Shown here: piece after piece, positions 12,339 through 23,316 of the stretch
How the letters are laid out: each line of letters begins with the position of its first letter
Position numbering within the stretch: the stretch's first letter is position 1
Source: Ceratobasidium sp. AG-K
Lineage: Eukaryota; Basidiomycota; Agaricomycetes; Cantharellales; Ceratobasidiaceae
Assembly (NCBI GenBank): GCA_037039685.1
Contig: JAWNGF010000004.1
Span: forward strand, 2,542,001-2,606,000
Direction: 5' to 3'
DNA length: 64,000 nt
Program-made: the position numbers and the translations under genes
Notes under the pieces: model-generated
Databases searched by the model: none
What the model was told of the DNA's origin: nothing
Seen by the model: only the letters and a program-made list of their open reading frames with translations

Positions 12339-13447
12339 CTCTCTCGGCGGCTACGCATGGTCCTATGCTATCCTACTTTTATTATTCGTTCTTCTTGCGT
12401 ATTTTGCCGAACATGATGACCTTTCATGCCTGCTACTTTATGGTCGTGTCTCCTCCTTCATGTCGCATACATCTTTACCTCTCTCTCACGCAATTTTTTA
12501 TTCGTCCATTCAATCAATTTCTCTGCAGCACGTTTTGGTCATCCTGTATTTTGTACATCCCTATCACCTTTCCTCCTGAGCTTCCTACGCCTATTACTAG
12601 TAGAGCTCTCATGGTTAGACAATACCATAATAATTCTTGAACTACATGCCGCGTGATTCCCGAGTTGATCGCTCGATCCCCCTACTGCGCCCTAGTTTTT
12701 TGCGTTTTGCATTCCCGGATTCTAGATCCGTTACATATATGCGGTGACCGCGGGGCTTTGTTTGATCAGCACAACATGTGTAATCAAAATTGTAATGGGG
12801 AGGCTACCGGGGACATCCGGCTGGCGGGCGTCTTACATTGTTACTCTTTTGCACTTGGAACAAAGAGGAAGATTTGGCTAAACTTGGGGTCCGCTTTCGG
12901 TTGGTTCGACGCGCGGCATGCATTTGATGTTCGGTTGAGAGTTCAGTTGGATTGAGCCACCGCAACACGTGCGGCTTGTCGGAGTTTCTGGCACTGGATC
13001 CGTTTGTAAGCAGACACGAGTCAGAGCGTCCGAGTTTTTTTATATCAAACCACGTGTCTGGATGGGTCCGTTCTGAATTTTTACTTTCCACGTCCGGATG
13101 CGGGACCGGTAATCCATATCCCGGCTCGATCGATTGGGTCCGCCTGCTCTGATGGGGAGATTTGCGCATCTGGTCGTTGCGTTTACGATTTGTCGCGAAG
13201 CTCAAGTGGCAACCACGCCAAACACACAGCGCTTCTCAAATGCGCCCATTTGGGTTGAATGTATCGCCGAGTGGAGGTGTATTGTATCATACATTAGGAT
13301 CAGTGCGCTCGCGTCGCGTGGCTTCTTCGATGGGAACTGAAAACAGGGGGCTTCGGGACTAGATGGATGGTCCGTCCAGACCCACAAGGCACGGTGAGGG
13401 GAGCAAGGCGTGGTATTCTAAAGGGGTTGCAGGATTTCAGCGACCTC
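12339..13447. other. Intergenic region downstream of the cyclin gene
   Basis: A T/C-rich stretch right after the cyclin stop (12340-12660) looks like a 3' UTR. No coding region is supported in the rest. Confidence 0.4.
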
Positions 13448-14136
13448 CTATGCATTGTTTAGAGATCGCTGCTCGGCCAACAAACGCTGTCGCTCCAACT
13501 GAGCCAGTCGACTGGATAAAAATGCGCGAGAAAAGTAATATCCCGAGCTTGCTCCAGTGACTTGCATGCATCATACGATCACAAAAGTGCTCAGGATAAC
13601 AAGGGTTAGGGATGAACTCACGAAGACCTGTGAAAACGCTCATGTTTCTGTTGAAACCGAATACGCGTGAACCAATCAGGGCTACAGATCCAGGAGGTAT
13701 CGGGAATGCAAGGACAACCCCAGGGTACAGCCCATCCGAGGTGGAGTGGGAGCAATGTCAGAAGCAGGGTAGGGTGGTTGAGCCACCAATATACGAACCT
13801 CCTAAGAGCGCAGCGGTAACTCCAGCGAATACCCCGTCCTTCTGAGCCTCCTATGGGTTACGCTTTAGGCTAGTGGTTGCCAGTTCCTCCATTCAGGCTC
13901 ACTCTGGTACATCTCCCATAGTCGCTCAGCGTAGGCGCACTAGTCGACATCTGCCAACGTTGATAGGCTTCCAGTAATCTAAATGGTAGCTCGGCGTCAA
14001 TTGTAAGGAAGCAAAGTTTCAGCAATTACTACGTGGTGGTGGGGTCAGTAGCGAAAATATTGAGGGAAGCGTCGAAGCAGCGAGTGCAGCACATGTCATA
14101 GGTTTGCTCAGCCTTAGGAGGATGTGCGTCTGACAT
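13448..14136 (-). CDS. Small membrane protein of unknown function
   Basis: I do not recognise the family. Consistent splicing gives the chain AERLWEMYQ, EAQKDGVFAGVTAALLG, ALIGSRVFGFNRNMSVFTGL, LTGASSGYYFSRAFLSSRLA, QLERQRLLAEQRSLNNA and a TAG (13448-13450). The phases fit at every junction. The middle holds two short glycine/alanine-rich hydrophobic stretches separated by FGFNRN, as in small mitochondrial inner-membrane or ER proteins. The C-terminus is a charged helix. The first exon probably opens at 14136 with MSDAHPPKAEQTYD, but the first splice junction is not resolved. It is divergent from TRM2 with 142 bp between ATGs. It is too finely split to show as one open frame. Confidence 0.65.
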
Positions 14137-14278
14137 AAGCCAATCCTAACGTGGTCGTTCTGATTGGGCTCACTTGTTTGATGTTAGCCATCAAATTTGG
14201 TTGTCGGATTTGGCACCACTTGTCGCCAGACGAACACTAGGTTTATTGAATCCGGTTCCAAGCGTTACTCACCGCGGC

Positions 14279-16477
14279 ATGACTTCGGTCCGAGAGCTTA
14301 GTTCGCCCGTCGACTCCCCGCCTCCTCCAAAGCGACCCAAGTTGACAGGAGTGCCCGTCGACAAAGCGCCCATCGGTAAGAAGCCGCCCCAGGCGTCACT
14401 TTGACACTAACGTTGCACAGGTAATGGAAAACCGGCCAAAGCTAAACCTAAAACCAAAAGGTCTCGTGTAAAACGCCCGAGTATTGAGCCATACTCGCAT
14501 GAAGATGTATTATGGCACGATGTAAAGGCCGTTCTCGGTTCCGACGCTGTCGATGCCGCCACCACACAAGACAAAGACTGGGAATCTCCGTTCGAATTTG
14601 GAACAGAGCTCGAACTCACGGTAAGCGGGCTTACTTCGACCGGTCAGTGCAATGTACGGCCCGCATTGAATGAACTGACGCAAAATCAAAAACCAGGGGA
14701 CTCGATATCCGTACACCAGACTCCGGAGCGGTCTTGGGCTGTGATCGTTCCATTTGCACTTCCAGGGGAGAAGATACGAACAAAAGTATATCGTTCGAGT
14801 AGACTCCACTCGTTTGGAGACTTGCTAGAAGTCCTGACACCCAATGATACCATGCGAGATACTTCATTGATCCGCTGCAAATACTTTGGGAAATGTGCTG
14901 GTTGTCAGCACCAGGTGAGCCAAACCTCGATTCATTTGATGGAGACTGAGATGTTTGTAGATGGTTCCATATGCTACGCAACTATTGATGAAGGAAGAAA
15001 TCGTGCGTAAAGCGTTTCAGAACTTTTCGGGCGAGTGAACCTTGTAATTTATTCTGCGAGAGACTTACGCGTGTGGATAGGCATACCCGGGGATTCTATA
15101 CCTGCCCCATTGGCGACGATGCCTTCGCCAAAGCAATTCAATTACCGAACCAAAATAACGCCGCATTTCGATGCCCCTCCTGCAAATCGGACGGGTAGAG
15201 GCGGAAAACCAAAAACTACAGGTGAATACCATTGGTTCTAGGCATTCTCTTCACTGAATATGAGCTTATAGCCAAGAATGCTGGTGCTGATTGGCAGCTC
15301 CGAATTGGATTCAACCAAATGGGCCGGAGAAATGTGCTCGACATTGAGGTAAATCATTGGTTTCAACTTGGAGGAAGCCCGGGGCCTCACGTTCCATATT
15401 TATGAACAGGAGTGTCCGATTGCAACCCCAGTTCTGAACTCTGCCCTGAGTCCAGCGCGAGAACAAGTCCGCGTGTAAGTACATCGCCAACTCATTTTCT
15501 GGCGTATCTTGACGTAAATGGACATATTTCAGTAACATACACACGTACAAACGGGGTGCCACGCTGCTTTTACGAGACTCCCTCGAACCGCGGTCCCCGC
15601 CCTGCGGCGACGATGCCGCTCGAGTCCAGAACGAGGCGATCACTCCAATAGCGAGGTGCCAGGACGATCAAGGAGTCGAGCATCTGTGCATCACCGATTC
15701 GAAAGCAGTTGTCCACGAGCGTGTTGGAGAATTTGAGTTTACCTTTCCAGCTGGGCAGTTTTTCCAAAACAACAATTCGGTCCTTGAGCCACTTACCCAG
15801 TATGTTCGAGATGCGATCTTGCATCCTATTCCGTTTGATAATGGGGATGGCCCTAAAGTCAGTCAGCCACCAACACACTTGGTAGATACATACTGCGGTA
15901 AGCTGCTCGCCGCATGTCAAACCAGGATATCTAATACCTTAACTTGAATGGCCGACGGATTTTAGGGAGTGGCCTGTTTTCTATCACACTGTCGCCGCAC
16001 TTTGAAATAATTGCCGGGATCGAAATCTCCGCAGACAGCATCGCATTTGCGCAACGTAATGCCGCATTGAACAACATACCTACCTCGAAATGCACATTTC
16101 GTGCTGGAACCGCATCCTCGATTTTCGCCAGCGTGGGCAATGGCGAATTTCCCCCCGAACGTACAGCCGTGGTGATTGACCCTCCACGCAAAGGCTGTGA
16201 TGAGCTGTTTATTGAACAGCTTGTCGCTTTTCGCCCCGCCACGCTGGTGTACGTGAGTTGCAATGTACGTCATCCTTTGGTTGTAACTACACTTGTGTTT
16301 CAACTCGCACGATTTGCACTCTAGGTTCATACTCAGGCTCGAGATGTTGGCTCTATTCTACGAAAGACCCAGGGTGCAGGAGTAGGAAAGCGGTACCGCA
16401 TAGAGTCCATACGAGGGTTTGACCTATTCCCCCAGACAGCCCATGTAGAGAGCGTCGCGGTGCTCAGGCTCCACTAA
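14279..16477 (+). CDS. TRM2: tRNA (uracil-5-)-methyltransferase Trm2
   Basis: Trm2/RumA enzymes make 5-methyluridine at position 54 of tRNA using S-adenosylmethionine. After a basic nuclear-type N-terminus (KPAKAKPKTKRSRVKRPS) come ERSWAVIVPFALPGEKIRTK (a TRAM-like strand region) and the cysteine cluster CKYFGKCAGCQHQ. Next are FNYRTKITPHFDAP, the SAM-binding part FEFTFPAGQFFQNNNSVLEP, and GSGLFSITLSPHFEIIAGIE. The catalytic end has VVIDPPRKGCDELF, VYVSCN with the nucleophilic Cys, and FDLFPQTAHVESVAVLRLH. The stop is TAA at 16475-16477. The start at 14279 is the first ATG; the open frame to 14174 begins only with TTG. The gene has about nine exons and is convergent with the SDR gene. Confidence 0.9.
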
Positions 16478-16704
16478 ATCCTAATGTAGTATCTTGGTGA
16501 CTCGTGGGGCTGTTGTTCCTATATCGAAACGAATACACGGTAGTCCAGGTTCTACGCCCAGTGGCAAGTCTACGCGTGATATCTTGTAAATTCACCTGAA
16601 CATCGACGCAGTCGACGTTTCACGCTTCGTAGCTTGGAAAAAATCAACTGAATTCAAAACTTGGTTCCTCCGAATATGTTACATTGCGATGGAATTTTTT
16701 CAAT

Positions 16705-17947
16705 CTAGATTCCCTGGCCACCAGTAACCTCGAGCGTATGTCCGCTGACGTAGCTAGCCAAAGGTGATACTAGGAAGAGAACCGCAGCCGCGGCCTCGTC
16801 AGGGCTGCCAGGGCGCCCAAGCGGAATGCCAGGTACTGGGCCCTCTGGCTGGCTCCCACGACCTGGAATACCCAATGCAATCTGCTTGCCGTCCACGGTG
16901 ATGGTGTTGTCGCCCCCTTTGGCTGCCGTCAACCGAGTTTGAATATACCCAAAAGCGACAGTATTGGCACGAACGCCAAATGCGCCCCATTCCTTCGCAA
17001 TTGTCTTGGTCATCCCAACTACCGCGGACTTGCCAGCAGCATAGTTGATTTGACTACGACGCTCTCTTAGTTTTAATAAGGTTATAAAAAGGCTGTATGC
17101 CTACCCGACGTTTCCGTGAAGGCCCGATACGCTGCTGACGTTGACGATGCTCCGGTTGGGTGAAGCCTTTGCAGCGTCGCCTTTGAGCCGCATGTATGGA
17201 GCGGCAGCCCGAACAAGACGGAATGGAGCGCGCACGTGAATCTTCATGATGAGGCTTGTATTCGATCAGTAAAGTGTAAATGTAAATATTATTACAAACA
17301 GAACTCACTCAAAGGATTCATCGTTCATGGTGTGGATCATCTTGTCAAACGTGAAACCGGCTTTACGAGAAGTTAGGGGCTGCGATACAACCCACATATG
17401 GGCACGTACCATTGTTGACAATGTGATTGATTTTCCCATAGGCTCTACCGGGTTAAGAGTTGGTTGCTATCGGACCAACAGCTATACGCAATAGCACTTA
17501 CTTGATTGTAGCACCAATGATCTTCTCCGGGAAATCCTCAGCGCCGACGTCACCGCCAACCGCAATTGCCTCCCCTCCAGCCTTTTTGATTTCATCGACA
17601 ACGGCAGATGCTTTCTTTTCATCCAGGCTATAAACAAAGTTCAATCACATGGCGTATACAAACTGCTACTTAGACTCACTCGCTGACGACAACCTTTGCA
17701 CCTTCCTTTGCAAACAACAGGGCTGCGCTTCGTCCGATACCCTGTCGGAATGTCAGCCCAACCCAAACAATGGTGTTCGACAAAGGTTCATACCTGGGCA
17801 GCACCTAAACAAGCCCGTAAGCACGGCGGATCATTGCCACCTCGTAGAGTTACACTTACCGGTGATAATCGCGACCTCGCCTGCGAGCAAGCCGCGCGAC
17901 GCGCTTTGGGTGATATGACCAGATACCTGTGCAAGTCTGGACGCCAT
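16705..17947 (-). CDS. Short-chain dehydrogenase/reductase (FabG-like)
   Basis: A classical SDR with similarity to 3-oxoacyl-ACP reductases. MASRLAQVSGHITQSASRGL may be a short mitochondrial targeting sequence. The NAD(P)-binding motif TGAAQGIGRSAALLFAKEGA is split over three exons, including an 11-nt exon (17794-17804) encoding part of it. Later parts are VGGDVGAEDFPEKI, the Asn motif INHIVNNAGFTFDKM, catalytic Ser in SIVNVSSVSGLHGNVG, and the catalytic pair in NYAAGKSAVVGMTKTIAKEW (Y-x3-K). The C-terminus SGHTLEVTGGQGI is typical. The protein contains an insertion around VDGKQIALGIPGRGSQPEGP before the C-terminal part. Substrate is unknown; a mitochondrial fatty-acid-synthesis role is inference. 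Confidence 0.85.
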
Positions 17948-18122
17948 TTTGGGTAGTGTATTAATCTGGAGAGGAGTGGGGGGAGTGTGGGGGTGGGATG
18001 GTGTGTCACAGCCCAATGGGCGGTTATAAGTCGTCGGTCCGGGAATCTCTTGAACCCGACAGCCGGACATTTACGCTCAGCGCTTCCTTGGACCTGTTCC
18101 TATTTCGTCATTTACGCGTGAA

Positions 18123-19360
18123 ATGGGCGACCACTTGGAATATAATGAATTTATACAGAGCTTCAAGGCGCAGGCGTCGGGTATGTTTTATCCTGATAAT
18201 ATGAGCCAATTCTTACTCGATCAAATGTAGAGCTCGAGGATGCCTTGGCCCAAGTAGCAAACGGCAAAGCCCTAGACGCGAATACAATCGACCAATTATC
18301 GCTCAGTGTAACCAAGCTTCGGTCAGCAGTAACAGAAGCAGTAGCTGTCGAAATACTTCCTGCCTATGATCAACGGCTCTGTGAGCAAGTGGGTACAGTT
18401 TTGGCATTATGTGGTCTACAAACTCTGATAGACAATAGCGCGTAGCTTCGCTCGAAGGCTTGCTTTCCAAGGCTAGGACGGACTCAAAACCCAAATCCAA
18501 GTTCTCGTTCAAGTCTGCACGCAAGGCGCCGACTACTTTGACCCCCGAAAGCACACCTGCAGCTCCTGTGTCTACCCCAGCTCTCCAAACCGCTCCGGCT
18601 ACAGCTTCTACCACAAAGATAGCTTTGAATGACCACACTGGCAAAATCTTGACATTAGCCAACGCCACTGGCTTGGAGGCATTCGCCAGCTCGGGGCCCG
18701 TAAAAAGCGTCGTTGTAACGATTGGTGGGTTAACGGATTGTTTCGTCGATTTGACCAGGTAAGAAAGGGCTGCATGTTTAAGTGGCCAATGATTTACACG
18801 TACAGATACTAGTACAGGGTCGCTCGCGATCAATGCGCTTCACGTACAAAGCCTCAAACGTACGGTGCTCTATGCCGGAAACGTCCAAGGGAGCGTTCTG
18901 CTTCATGATTGCGTTCAGTGTACCATCATCATATCCGCACATCAAGTAAGTCTAGGCGCGATTGATTTGTTGTACTCATAAGTCCGCGCTTAGTTCCGGA
19001 TGCATACCTCTTGCACCACGAATGTGTATCTGAAGATCTCATCGAATCCAGTAGTGGAGAAATGCAATGACATTCGATTCGGGCCCTTTCCATCTCTACC
19101 GACGGCCGATTCCGCCACGGGATCGTACAACAAGCTGGAGAAGGTAATTTGCTCGGAGTTGACAGCACTTTGGCACTAACCCTGTTTATTAGAGCGATGA
19201 TCCTTTGCCGTATGTGGTGCAAGACTTTGACTGGATGGGAACGGGCCAATCACCAAATTGGTCATCCGTCGGTTCGGCACCTTTCCGATTGCCCGACAGT
19301 GTCACCAGCGACAACCTCGCCTCGACGTTACATGAAATGCTACCGAAGCCCACAAGCTGA
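18123..19360 (+). CDS. Tubulin-binding cofactor C (TBCC domain protein)
   Basis: Cofactor C works in tubulin heterodimer folding as a GTPase activator in the cofactor D/E complex. The start ATG at 18123 gives MGDHLEYNEFIQSFKAQASE, then a helical N-terminal half. A Ser/Thr/Pro linker follows (PTTLTPESTPAAPVSTPA). The C-CAP/TBCC beta-helix starts at VKSVVVTIGGLTDCFVDLTR and continues with ALHVQSLKRTVLYAGNVQGS, VLLHDCVQCTIIISAHQFRM (the Gln-x-Arg catalytic region) and FGPFPSLPT. The tail has DFDWMGTGQSPNWS, another family hallmark. The stop is TGA at 19358-19360. There are about six exons. The gene is divergent from the SDR gene (175 bp) and convergent with RTF2. Confidence 0.88.
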
Positions 19361-19596
19361 CGGCCCCGATTAGCTGTAGATCGTTATGGCCGATTCTTCA
19401 ATATCCGACCCACGATCGGTCGGAGGTGGAGAGAACACAGCCGATTGCGTTAGCGATTGTAGAGTATGTTGTACAAAGAAAGTCGTATGAGAGCAACATG
19501 AAACAAACAGACCGATTCCGACCGCAACTATTGTCCAACCCGTGGAAGCTAATAAAGAAAAGTACGCTAGATGGCACTTAGGCATACTAGGAAACC

Positions 19597-20663
19597 TTAG
19601 TTAGTCCGTGATGCGAATCGGGGGTCCGGTACTACACTCACCCTCGTAAAGGTTCCTCTCGTCAAAAAGGTTTCCTTTGTGCCCTTGCCGTCCATACCAT
19701 CCTTTCCCTGGTATAGGCTCTGTACCGCTGCACTCATTGCCGCCTTGCGTGCCTTTTCCGCGGCAGCCAGCTCATTAGCAACAGCTCGCGTAATTCCCAT
19801 TGACGCGTTGATCGATGCGGACTCGGTCTTGGACTTTTTAGGCTTCTCCTTGGTCTGGTCCGTCTCGCCATCAGCCGCCTTGCGCTTCTTACCGGACTTG
19901 GTGGGCGCAGATTCGAGCATCTTTTGCGCCTCCTCGGGTTCGGGATTGATGGTCCGAATGTCACCGCCGACAGCCGCGCTCTTGTTGACAAACTTTTTGC
20001 CACATTGAGGGCACGGCTCTTTTTCCGTCGCAGCCTCGGCCTTGTCCTTATCTTCCGAGGGTTTGGCGACTGCCTTGAGACCCGCCGTACTGAACACGCA
20101 GCCACACGGCACGAGGTAAGAAAAAGGAATGGAGCCAGTCATTTCCTTCAGGGTAAGGGGACAAATGAAAGCGGATTTTTGCTTGTCGGTGTCGGATTGG
20201 GAAGTAGCCGATGCGGGGTTGGGAGTCAGCTTAAGCTGCTTGACATCCTAAATGAATATCATCGTAAGTAAAGTCGGATAATTAATGGATTAGCGCCACT
20301 CGCCTTTAGGGACTTGATGTGTCCACAGATCTCGTCACCATCTCCGTACGCCGTCCTGTCCAGCAGAAACTCAATCAAAGCATCCTTGTTGTACAATTTG
20401 CCTAACACGCAAGACACGATGGGTTCCTGGAGTGCCCGCTACGAAAATGCCCAGTTTAGACGATTGAAGATCTAGGGCAGGGGATCCCACCTTTGACAGC
20501 GCACAAAAGAACCAGGCAGCAAGTATAACGTTGTTCTTGTCAGCTTGCTCTGCCTTGCCTTTGGTTCGGACCAAGTCACGGCGGTCAGGGATACTAGCAG
20601 GCGATCAGTCCATGTGTTGTTGTTTGAAAAGCGATGCAATTACCTTCCTCCATCATTACCCAT
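19597..20663 (-). CDS. RTF2: Replication termination factor 2 (Rtf2)
   Basis: Rtf2 is a nuclear RING-like protein that acts at stalled replication forks and in splicing-linked fork control. The start MGNDGGS joins over an intron to IPDRRDLVRTKGKAEQADKN, the family's conserved N-terminus. It is followed by AWFFCALSK, QEPIVSCVLGKLYNKDALIE (first zinc-ligand region), FICPLTLKEM, PCGCVFSTAGLKAV and CPQCGKKF (second zinc-ligand region). A lysine-rich tail includes KSGKKRKA and KEKPKKSK. It ends FASRTN with TAA at 19597-19599. There are four exons. Confidence 0.92.
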
Positions 20664-20892
20664 AGTGATTAGCGTCTAGGTGGTCAAAAGTGGCGGTCGG
20701 TGGTCGTGGTCAAGCGCGAGAGCCACTTGGAGCGATATGCTTGGTCATTTCACATTTGAATTTGTTTTAGCGCCAATCGGCTGAGTGAGGTAGTGATGTC
20801 AGCGCCGTCGATCACCCTATATTTCGTCTCATTGTTTCTGCCACCTGCACTTAACCACCACACTCGCATCTCAGGCCAGAGATATCGCAGAC

Positions 20893-21956
20893 ATGCCACC
20901 AACTACTTCGCTTCTTCAAGACGTCCTTCGACCCACTGTCGAGGCCGCCAAAGCTGGCTCAGAGAGCCCCTCGAAACCCAGGTCGCCGGTGGAGCAAGAT
21001 TACTCCAGCACCGACAGCAGGCGGGGCGTCCAAATAGACCACCTCGCAGCCATGATGGGCCGCATAGAAGTCAAGCGCCCCAAGACGCCAGAGCAACAGA
21101 GCAGCAGCAGCGATGAGGAGCTTATTGGAGTTGTCAGTTGTCCGCCACCAGTCTCTGGACCGTGCTTACATATCAGACTCGTAGCAAACGCTTCCCAACA
21201 CTCCAAGAGTACTTTCCCGCCCCGGATCTAGGCCGGGATCAAGAGCCACATCGCCGAGTCGGCTGGGTGAGTGGTCCATTATCGGTGATATAATCAGGCT
21301 TATCTTTTCGGTCACCAGGTGCCTCTGGACGAAAAGTACGTGGTCCCCTCATGCTAGGTGGTGCCCGCCAGCACACGGACCCTGTACGGGCCTTTCCAAC
21401 CGAAATTGGCCAACGCATATTTGGTCAGCTGGGTATTCAAGACCTTGCCAAATGCGCTCGAGTGTGCAGCAGATGGAAGAGAAGTCAAACACTAAATTAT
21501 GGTACGCCTTAGCATGTTAAAATTTATCTCGAGCTAATATGGAAATTTAGTATGGTTCCAGCACTATAGAAGAGACAATTTCCAAGATGAGAGCCTACCT
21601 ACTGGCAAGTGGACCCGACGAGAGTCAAAACAAGACTGGGTGAGTTGAGCCCTCCAATGGATCTCAATCGATTTTGACGACGGATTTAGCGGGTAACGTA
21701 CCTGAGGATCCAAAGGCGATCAGATTACAATGGTCCACGAATGGCCTCAGACGCGGATGCGCTGAGCTCAGGCTATGTTACCCCGCGTGAGATCAGGGAA
21801 GCACAATGGGCGAGTGAAGCTACCACCGCACTATCCAAGCCGAACAAGGTGGAGGCTAGAACGATGTACAAGGAGCTTGGGGGACGAAAGTTCAAGGGGA
21901 AGAGCAAGTTCGGCGAAACGAGAGATCGTGGGGGCTGGGATGATGGGGGAGATTAG
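20893..21956 (+). CDS. F-box protein
   Basis: A single F-box is visible in the middle: FPTEIGQRIFGQLGIQDLAK followed by CARVCSRWKRS. The protein would therefore be a substrate adaptor of an SCF ubiquitin ligase, binding Skp1. Before it lies a polar stretch (VEAAKAGSESPSKPRSPVEQ; KRPKTPEQQSSSSDEEL). After it come a WFQHYRRDNFQDESLPTGKW segment and a Gly/Lys-rich tail (KELGGRKFKGKSKFGETRDR). There are six exons, ATG at 20893 and TAG at 21954-21956. No LRR or WD repeats are seen, so the substrate-binding part is unclear. It is divergent from RTF2 (229 bp). It is not close to the larger F-box proteins at 36-40 and 59-61 kb. Confidence 0.8.
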
Positions 21957-22136
21957 TACGAACAGTCTTGAATTATGTTGCCTTGTGACCGTCAAAGTTG
22001 TATAAAGCCATACACAATTAACCAATCATTAGAATACATCCCTCCTATAGCGATCGGAGCCCCATTCCTCGGATATAACCACCAGGCCAACCTCGCCCAG
22101 CTATGATTCTAGGCCCAAACTCTCCGAATCTGGTAA

Positions 22137-22746
22137 TCACTGCGACGGATCCTGGAGCACGACCAGTATGTATCTCTCATCTACACAATAATCAATTAAA
22201 ATGCCTCACATATAGAGGTAGGCTCACCTGGCGAGATCATTAGCTCGTGTTTCTTGGTTCGCATCCTCAAGAATTTGAGTTCGTCCTAGGCCATCACCGA
22301 GTCAAAAGGGAGGTCTAGGCTGCCATGGTCCACTTACCCCTTCTTCTCCAACATCGTCTAATCCTGCCCGACAGCAATCCACTATCTTCTTAACGGCTAT
22401 CGCATACTTTCGGCCCTGCTCTCCTTCAAACGCGACACCGGTATAGCGAATAATGGAACCTAAATACGTTATAGTCGCACTCGTCACCATTTTTACACTC
22501 ACATACCTTGCCTGGCAAGAATCAAGACTCCTCGCACATTTCTATGCGTACTTAGGCGCGAAATCGTATGCTCAATCTCGGGCGGAACGTTGGAGGGTAC
22601 TGGCGCAGAAGCAGTCGTCGGCCCATTTGCCGCCAATGTCACGCCATTCACTTGGGGGTCCGGAGGAGCTGTATCTGTTCCTACTGAGGGCTTGAATTAG
22701 GGGCTTAGACGTGTACGGGAGCAAATCGAAAGGTTGTACCAACCAT
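22137..22746 (-). CDS. Dynein light chain, roadblock/LC7 type
   Basis: Roadblock light chains are dimeric subunits of cytoplasmic dynein. The spliced protein reads VPPEIEHTISRLSTHRNVRG, VLILARQG, SIIRYTGVAFEGEQGRKYAI, AVKKIVDCCRAGLDDVGEEG, DELKFLRMRTKKHELMISPD and ERYILVVLQDPSQ, with TGA at 22137-22139. This is the complete roadblock fold in order. A short Ala/Pro-rich N-terminus (TAPPDPQVNGVTLAANGPTT) precedes it. The first exon is probably only MV+1 nt from the ATG at 22746. Phases fit at each junction. Its start lies 72 bp from the next gene. Confidence 0.85.
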
Positions 22747-22818
22747 GAGGGATGGTCGCGTCGAGGAGGTACTTAGGGTCACGTGGTAAAGAATCTTTGC
22801 ATTTGTCCAACGACTGCG
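22747..22818. promoter_or_regulatory. Short bidirectional promoter region, LC7 / small membrane protein
   Basis: Only 72 bp separate two divergent start codons, the shortest such gap in the window. The function is inferred from layout. Confidence 0.4.
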
Positions 22819-23196
22819 ATGTCACTTGTCCAGCGCTATTATAAAGTCATTCTCACTGTATCCACAATAGTCGTGGTACCCTGTATGTTCTCTCTCCTGT
22901 GATGGTTTCTTTATCTGAAATTACAAAGCGGCTATCTATGGTGGTATCGTGCTCCGCGATAAATTCAGCCCCGAGCCTTTGACTGCTGCTCCGGCTCACT
23001 CAGCGGTTGCTCAGAATGGATCCGATGACCGGCAAAGAATGTTCGTCCGCACTTCATATACATTTTCTTTTACTCACATTGGGTATGTAGGGTGCAAGCT
23101 GAACTACAAAAACTCTTAGACGAAAGGGAAGAGGTCCAACGCAAGATTGACGATGTCAAGGCTCGAATGGCGCGACGTGCTGCCCGTTCGAATTGA
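22819..23196 (+). CDS. Small single-span membrane protein, unknown
   Basis: Three exons give about 85 residues: MSLVQRYYKVILTVSTIVVV, AAIYGGIVLRDKFSPEPL, and MVQAELQKLLDEREEVQRK ending MARRAARSN with TGA at 23194-23196. An N-terminal hydrophobic segment (residues 8-30) is followed by a polar linker and a strongly charged coiled-coil helix. This layout resembles small mitochondrial inner-membrane assembly factors, but I cannot name a family. The splice phases fit. It is convergent with mL38. Confidence 0.65.
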
Positions 23197-23316
23197 AATA
23201 AGATCTTGATATCTTTACAAGCTGCTTCACTTAAAGGTATTATATGCAGCATAACCTTGCTGCTACTAGGAATAGTGGTTAATTTTATAATGTATTTTAA
23301 TACGCCATGGAGCCGG

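Noticed and set aside
14174..14278. N-terminal extension of TRM2 resembling a mitochondrial presequence
   Set aside because: The frame opens with TTG, not ATG; the first ATG is at 14279.
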